From contig JAHRCV010000001.1 in NCBI GenBank assembly GCA_019083985.1, positions 1,488,001 through 1,552,000 on the forward strand: a stretch of DNA of 64,000 bases, in the 5' to 3' direction. Below are positions 60,604 through 64,000 of the stretch, piece after piece; the stretch's first letter is position 1; the number at the start of each line of letters is the position of its first letter. Below the pieces are notes generated by a model. It did no database searches. It saw only the letters and a program-made list of their open reading frames with translations, and had not been told where the DNA came from. The position numbers and the translations under genes are program-made. Origin of the DNA: Rhizobiales bacterium TNE-4 (GTDB taxonomy: Bacteria; Pseudomonadota; Alphaproteobacteria; Rhizobiales; Beijerinckiaceae).

Positions 60604-61275
60604 ATGTCGCACAAGCCTGTCCTGATCGCCCCCTCGATCCTCGCTTCGGACTTTTCCCGTCTCGGCGAAGAGGTGGCCGCGATCGACAAGGCCGGGGCCG
60701 ACTGGATCCATCTCGATGTGATGGACGGCCATTTCGTGCCCAACATCTCGTTTGGCCCGGATGTGATCAAGGCGATGCGGCCGCATTCAAAGAAGGTCTT
60801 CGACGTCCATCTGATGATCGCGCCCGTCGATCCCTATCTCGAAGCCTTCGCGAAGGCTGGGGCCGACATTATTACGGTCCATGCGGAAGCAGGCCCCCAT
60901 CTCCACCGCTCGCTGCAAGCGATCCGCGCACTGGGCAAGAAAGCGGGCGTCGTGATCAATCCCGGCACGCCCGAACATGTGCTCGAACCGGTGCTTGATC
61001 GCATCGATCTCATTCTTTTGATGAGCGTCAATCCGGGTTTTGGCGGGCAAGCCTTCATTCCCGAAGTGCTGCCAAAACTCACCCGCGTCAAAGCGATGAT
61101 CGGCAACCGCCAGATCGATCTTGAAATCGATGGCGGCGTCACCGCCGACAATGCCGAAGCGATTGCAAAGGCTGGCGCGAATGTGCTGGTCGCCGGTTCC
61201 GCTGCCTTCAAGGGCGGCCCCGCCCATTACGCCCAGAACATCGCGGCCATTCGCGCCGCTGCCCAAAAAGCCTGA
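60604..61275 (+). CDS. rpe: Ribulose-phosphate 3-epimerase
   Basis: 223-residue TIM-barrel epimerase interconverting ribulose 5-phosphate and xylulose 5-phosphate. [16 protein letters not shown] is the start, [18 protein letters not shown] holds the metal His/Asp, and [18 protein letters not shown] and [13 protein letters not shown] are typical. The ATG at 60604 fits the family N-terminus ([11 protein letters not shown]). purB follows 12 bp later, a common alphaproteobacterial pairing. Confidence 0.97.
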   Translation: MSHKPVLIAPSILASDFSRLGEEVAAIDKAGADWIHLDVMDGHFVPNISFGPDVIKAMRPHSKKVFDVHLMIAPVDPYLEAFAKAGADIITVHAEAGPHLHRSLQAIRALGKKAGVVINPGTPEHVLEPVLDRIDLILLMSVNPGFGGQAFIPEVLPKLTRVKAMIGNRQIDLEIDGGVTADNAEAIAKAGANVLVAGSAAFKGGPAHYAQNIAAIRAAAQKA

Positions 61276-61287
61276 ACGGAGTTCGCC

Positions 61288-62595
61288 ATGATCCCGCGTT
61301 ATAGCCGCCCCGAAATGGTGGCCATCTGGTCGCCTGAAACGCGTTTCCGGATCTGGTTCGAGATCGAAGCCCATGCTTGCGATGCCCTCGCCGAACTCGG
61401 CGTGATTCCAAAAGAATCCGCCAAGACGATTTGGGACAAGGGCGGCAAGGCGGAATTCAATGTTGCGCGCATCGACGAGATCGAGCGCGAAGTGAAGCAC
61501 GACGTCATCGCGTTCCTGACCCATCTTGCCGAATTCATCGGCGATGATGCGCGCTTCGTCCATCAAGGCATGACATCGTCCGACGTTCTCGATACCTGCC
61601 TGAACGTGCAATTGACCCGCGCCGCCGATCTTCTCTTGAAAGACATGGACGCGCTGCTCGCTGCCATCAAACGCCGCGCGCTTGAACATAAGATGACGCC
61701 GACCATTGGCCGCTCGCATGGTATTCATGCCGAGCCGACCACCTTTGGCGTGAAGCTCGCTTATGCTTACGCAGAATTCGAACGCAACCGCGAGCGTCTT
61801 GTCAGCGCGCGTGAAGAAATCGCCACCTGTGCGATCTCAGGCGCCATCGGCACTTTCGCCAATGTCGATCCGCGTGTTGAAGAGCATGTCGCCAAAGCTA
61901 TGGGCCTGAAGCCAGAGCCGGTCTCGACGCAAGTAATCCCGCGCGACCGCCATGCCATGTTCTTTGCAACACTTGGCGTCATCGCCTCATCAATCGAGCG
62001 GCTCGCAACAGAAATTCGCCATTTGCAGCGCACGGAAGTTCTGGAAGCGGAGGAGTTTTTCTCCGAAGGCCAGAAGGGCTCTTCTGCCATGCCGCACAAG
62101 CGCAATCCGGTGCTGACGGAAAATCTGACCGGCCTTGCCCGGATGGTGCGTGCCTATGTGACGCCCGCGCTTGAGAATGTGGCGCTCTGGCATGAGCGTG
62201 ATATTTCACACTCCTCGGTCGAACGCATGATCGGACCTGATGCGACAGTGACGCTTGATTTCGCGCTCGCCCGTCTCACGCAAGTGGTCGACAAATTGCT
62301 GATTTATGCGGCCAACATGCAGAAGAATTTGGACCGGCTCGGTGGTCTCGTGCATTCACAGCGCGTGCTGCTCGCACTAACACAAAAAGGTGTCTCTCGC
62401 GAAGACGCCTACCGCCTCGTGCAGCGCAATGCGATGCCGGTGTGGCGCGGTGAAGGCGACTTCCTCACGCTGCTCAAGAATGATCCGGATGTGAAAAAGG
62501 CGCTGACGGACGCCGAGATCGAAGAGAAGTTCGACCTTGGCTATCACTTCAAGCATGTCGACACGATCTTCGATCGCGTCTTCGGTAAAACATAA
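61288..62595 (+). CDS. purB: Adenylosuccinate lyase
   Basis: 435-residue fumarase-superfamily lyase acting twice in purine synthesis (SAICAR and adenylosuccinate cleavage). The superfamily signature GSSAMPHKRNPVLTENL is intact, the catalytic His region is RSHGIHAEPTTFG, and MTSSDVLDTCLNVQL is typical. Length matches the short bacterial type. It is 12 bp downstream of rpe. Confidence 0.98.
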   Translation: MIPRYSRPEMVAIWSPETRFRIWFEIEAHACDALAELGVIPKESAKTIWDKGGKAEFNVARIDEIEREVKHDVIAFLTHLAEFIGDDARFVHQGMTSSDVLDTCLNVQLTRAADLLLKDMDALLAAIKRRALEHKMTPTIGRSHGIHAEPTTFGVKLAYAYAEFERNRERLVSAREEIATCAISGAIGTFANVDPRVEEHVAKAMGLKPEPVSTQVIPRDRHAMFFATLGVIASSIERLATEIRHLQRTEVLEAEEFFSEGQKGSSAMPHKRNPVLTENLTGLARMVRAYVTPALENVALWHERDISHSSVERMIGPDATVTLDFALARLTQVVDKLLIYAANMQKNLDRLGGLVHSQRVLLALTQKGVSREDAYRLVQRNAMPVWRGEGDFLTLLKNDPDVKKALTDAEIEEKFDLGYHFKHVDTIFDRVFGKT

Positions 62596-62600
62596 TCCGC

Positions 62601-62867
62601 TTAGTTCTTATTGCCGCTCCACGACGCAGGCGCCGTGGGATCGCGCGACGGGCCGGGTTGGCGATAATCCGGCAGCGGGCTTGCGCCCGTGCGTGTGTCG
62701 ATCATCGTGTTTGATGCCGGCTGCGCCGAACCCGACATGCCGATGCCGACATAACCTGGTACCTTGCCGTCGCTCGTCGCGCCACGCGCGAAATTGGAGT
62801 TGGAGCCGCTGCATCCCGCCAAAGCGAGACCAGCCAAAACAAATCCACTCACCATCATTGCGCGCAT
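62601..62867 (-). CDS. Small lipoprotein of unknown function
   Basis: 88-residue protein from the ATG at 62867 (AGGA a few nt upstream). It has a clear lipoprotein signal, MRAMMVSGFVLAGLALAG then Cys. The mature part is Gly/Ser/Pro-rich and low in structure (VPGYVGIGMSGSAQPASN, PDYRQPGPSRDPTAPAS). It converges on purB with 5 bp between stops. I know of no function. Confidence 0.7.
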   Translation of the reverse strand: MRAMMVSGFVLAGLALAGCSGSNSNFARGATSDGKVPGYVGIGMSGSAQPASNTMIDTRTGASPLPDYRQPGPSRDPTAPASWSGNKN

Positions 62868-62974
62868 CGTTGAACATCCTTCCTGCCATGCCGGCTTGAT
62901 CAAGACGGCCGTCAGGACCGCCTGCCGATTCCGGCAGGGGCGATCCTAGCATGAAAGCGCCTGATGCAATCGCC

Positions 62975-63541
62975 TCAGGCCGGCTTGCGGAAAACCCACA
63001 ATGTTTCGTGGTCCGGGCAGCGCTGGAGGCCATGACTCAACGCCAACGCCGCAATGTCAGGCTTGGCCTTCTCGAAGGCGAAAGAGCCCGTGTAGAACAA
63101 CACATGCCCACCCGGCTTCAGCTGGTCCGTCAGAAGCGCGGCCACTTCAAGATCGGTCAGCCCGCCATAGAGATCGTTCTGTTCGTTGCGGAATTCGCAG
63201 AGATGGAACAGCGTGACGGCATCAAACTGCGGCAGCATGCGTGCATCAAGCTGATAGATGTCGCCGAAGAATGCCTTGTACTGGCGCCCTACCTTCGGGT
63301 TGTCGATCAGCAGGCGGATATAATGCTCATACTCCTGCGGCGAGGCCGTGATGCCATAAACGGCATTGTCGAGATCCGGCGCGGCGCATTCGATACCCAC
63401 GAGGTGATGACCACCCGTGCCGAAATGGAAGATCGAGCCACCCTTCAGCCCGGTCTCGCGCACCCACCGCATGAAGTGGATGTCGCAGGGGCAGACGGCC
63501 TCATCAAGAGCCCAATCGTCCTTATAAATGTTGAGTTTCAT
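62975..63541 (-). CDS. Putative SAM-dependent methyltransferase-like protein
   Basis: 188-residue protein with a methyltransferase-like order of segments: SIFHFGTGGHHLVGIECAAP (glycine-rich loop), then QLDARMLPQFDAVTLFHLCE and LLTDQLKPGGHVLFYTG. The glycine loop GTGGHH is not the canonical DxGxGxG, so cofactor binding is uncertain. The N-terminal CPCDIHFMRW holds two cysteines and a His. A purine-rich leader with GAGGGG precedes the ATG. Family is a guess from layout. Confidence 0.55.
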   Translation of the reverse strand: MKLNIYKDDWALDEAVCPCDIHFMRWVRETGLKGGSIFHFGTGGHHLVGIECAAPDLDNAVYGITASPQEYEHYIRLLIDNPKVGRQYKAFFGDIYQLDARMLPQFDAVTLFHLCEFRNEQNDLYGGLTDLEVAALLTDQLKPGGHVLFYTGSFAFEKAKPDIAALALSHGLQRCPDHETLWVFRKPA

Positions 63542-63681
63542 TCCGTTCGTCCCCTCGCGCTTCTTTTTTCCCTTTTACGATATGGCGCAGGGCTTATCCA
63601 CGGCAACGATCAAGGTGCGTGGCGAAGCCAGGCGCCGGATCGTCTAGACTGCCGCTGATTCAGTGTTAAGGGCCTGATGCC

Positions 63682-64000
63682 ATGAGTTTTTTCCCCCGCC
63701 CCGCGATGGCTACCGAGCCCGCATCGCCGCCGCGTCAATTTTACGCAGGCCGTGACCTGGCCCGCGCCCAGACCATAGGCGATCTGCGCGCCATGGCGAT
63801 GCGGCGTCTGCCGCGCTTCAGTGCGGAATATCTCGAAGGCGGCGCGGAGGAAGAAATCACGATGCGCCGCAACCGGGCGGCATTCGACGCCCATGTGTTC
63901 AAGCCGCGCGTCATCCGCGACGTCTCGCAACGTGATCTCTCCAAAACCGTCCTCGGCCGCAAAAGGGCGCTGCCCTTCGCCATCGGCCCGACGGGCTTCA
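63682..64000 (+). CDS. FMN-dependent alpha-hydroxyacid dehydrogenase, 5' part
   Basis: First 106 residues of an FMN-dependent alpha-hydroxyacid dehydrogenase/oxidase (LldD, glycolate oxidase and mandelate dehydrogenase family), cut by the right edge. The typical start TIGDLRAMAMRRLPRFSAEY is followed by LEGGAEEEITMRRNRAAFD, FKPRVIRDVSQRDLSKTVLG and LPFAIGPTG, the FMN-binding opening. The ATG at 63682 has AAGG about 9 nt upstream. L-lactate is the commonest substrate of the family, but the active-site half is outside the window. Confidence 0.88.
   Translation, partial: MSFFPRPAMATEPASPPRQFYAGRDLARAQTIGDLRAMAMRRLPRFSAEYLEGGAEEEITMRRNRAAFDAHVFKPRVIRDVSQRDLSKTVLGRKRALPFAIGPTGF

Overview
The window looks like the chromosome of an alphaproteobacterium, most likely of the order Hyphomicrobiales (Rhizobiales). 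The basis is gene content: the DUF3126, usg, PAS_5 and BTLCP families, an Anbu cluster, full-length CtrA-type boxes, a liv transporter with a small DUF6867-type membrane protein, an IscU-like scaffold next to folE, and moderately high GC coding sequence. I cannot name a genus. Coding density is high, most operons have short gaps or 1-8 bp overlaps, and there is no prophage, insertion sequence or CRISPR array.

Layout. 1-7.4 kb is housekeeping: thrS (cut by the left edge), yidD, a MipA/OmpV porin, an IscU-like scaffold, folE, hisI, a patatin phospholipase, a frameshifted CBS-pair gene and a rhomboid protease. 7.6-10.3 kb is a same-strand block of a PAS_5 protein, a two-PilZ protein and two LapG-like periplasmic cysteine proteases (BTLCP), the second preceded by two CtrA-type boxes. 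A BrnT/BrnA toxin-antitoxin pair follows. 10.9-15.9 kb holds a gamma-carbonic anhydrase, DUF3126, cysE, two coupled alpha/beta hydrolases, a CHCC zinc-finger protein and an FAD monooxygenase. 16.0-19.6 kb is a two-gene type I secretion module with no visible substrate, followed by tRNA-Leu(UAA). 20-29 kb has a zinc alcohol dehydrogenase, a NodT-type outer-membrane factor, an acyl-AMP ligase, gpt, a CinA-like protein, an FkbM methyltransferase, map, radC and a LysE exporter.

29.5-32.7 kb is an Anbu cluster (circularly permuted ATP-grasp, alpha-E, Anbu peptidase) without the usual transglutaminase. 33.4-36.3 kb has usg, an FeS photolyase, an SDR lacking the catalytic Tyr, and DUF2256. 36.4-45.4 kb is a ten-gene minus-strand operon for a Cox-type molybdenum hydroxylase: structural genes S-L-M, MoxR and VWA maturation factors, an NTF2-like protein, a split XdhC, an MPT-binding protein and MocA. 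Its large subunit has AYRGAGR, so it is form II and not a proven CO dehydrogenase.

45.6-51 kb is a hydroxyproline or related imino-acid catabolic locus (two-subunit aconitase X, flavin reductase, GntR regulator, DadA-like oxidase, 4-hydroxyproline epimerase). It runs into a complete livHMGF-K branched-chain amino acid ABC transporter (51.2-56.8 kb), which may feed it. 56.8-58.1 kb carries three inverted pairs of a REP-like palindrome around ccdA. The right end has a P1-family (NylC/DmpA-like) peptidase, a second DadA-like oxidase, rpe, purB, a small lipoprotein, a methyltransferase-like protein and an FMN-dependent alpha-hydroxyacid dehydrogenase cut by the right edge.
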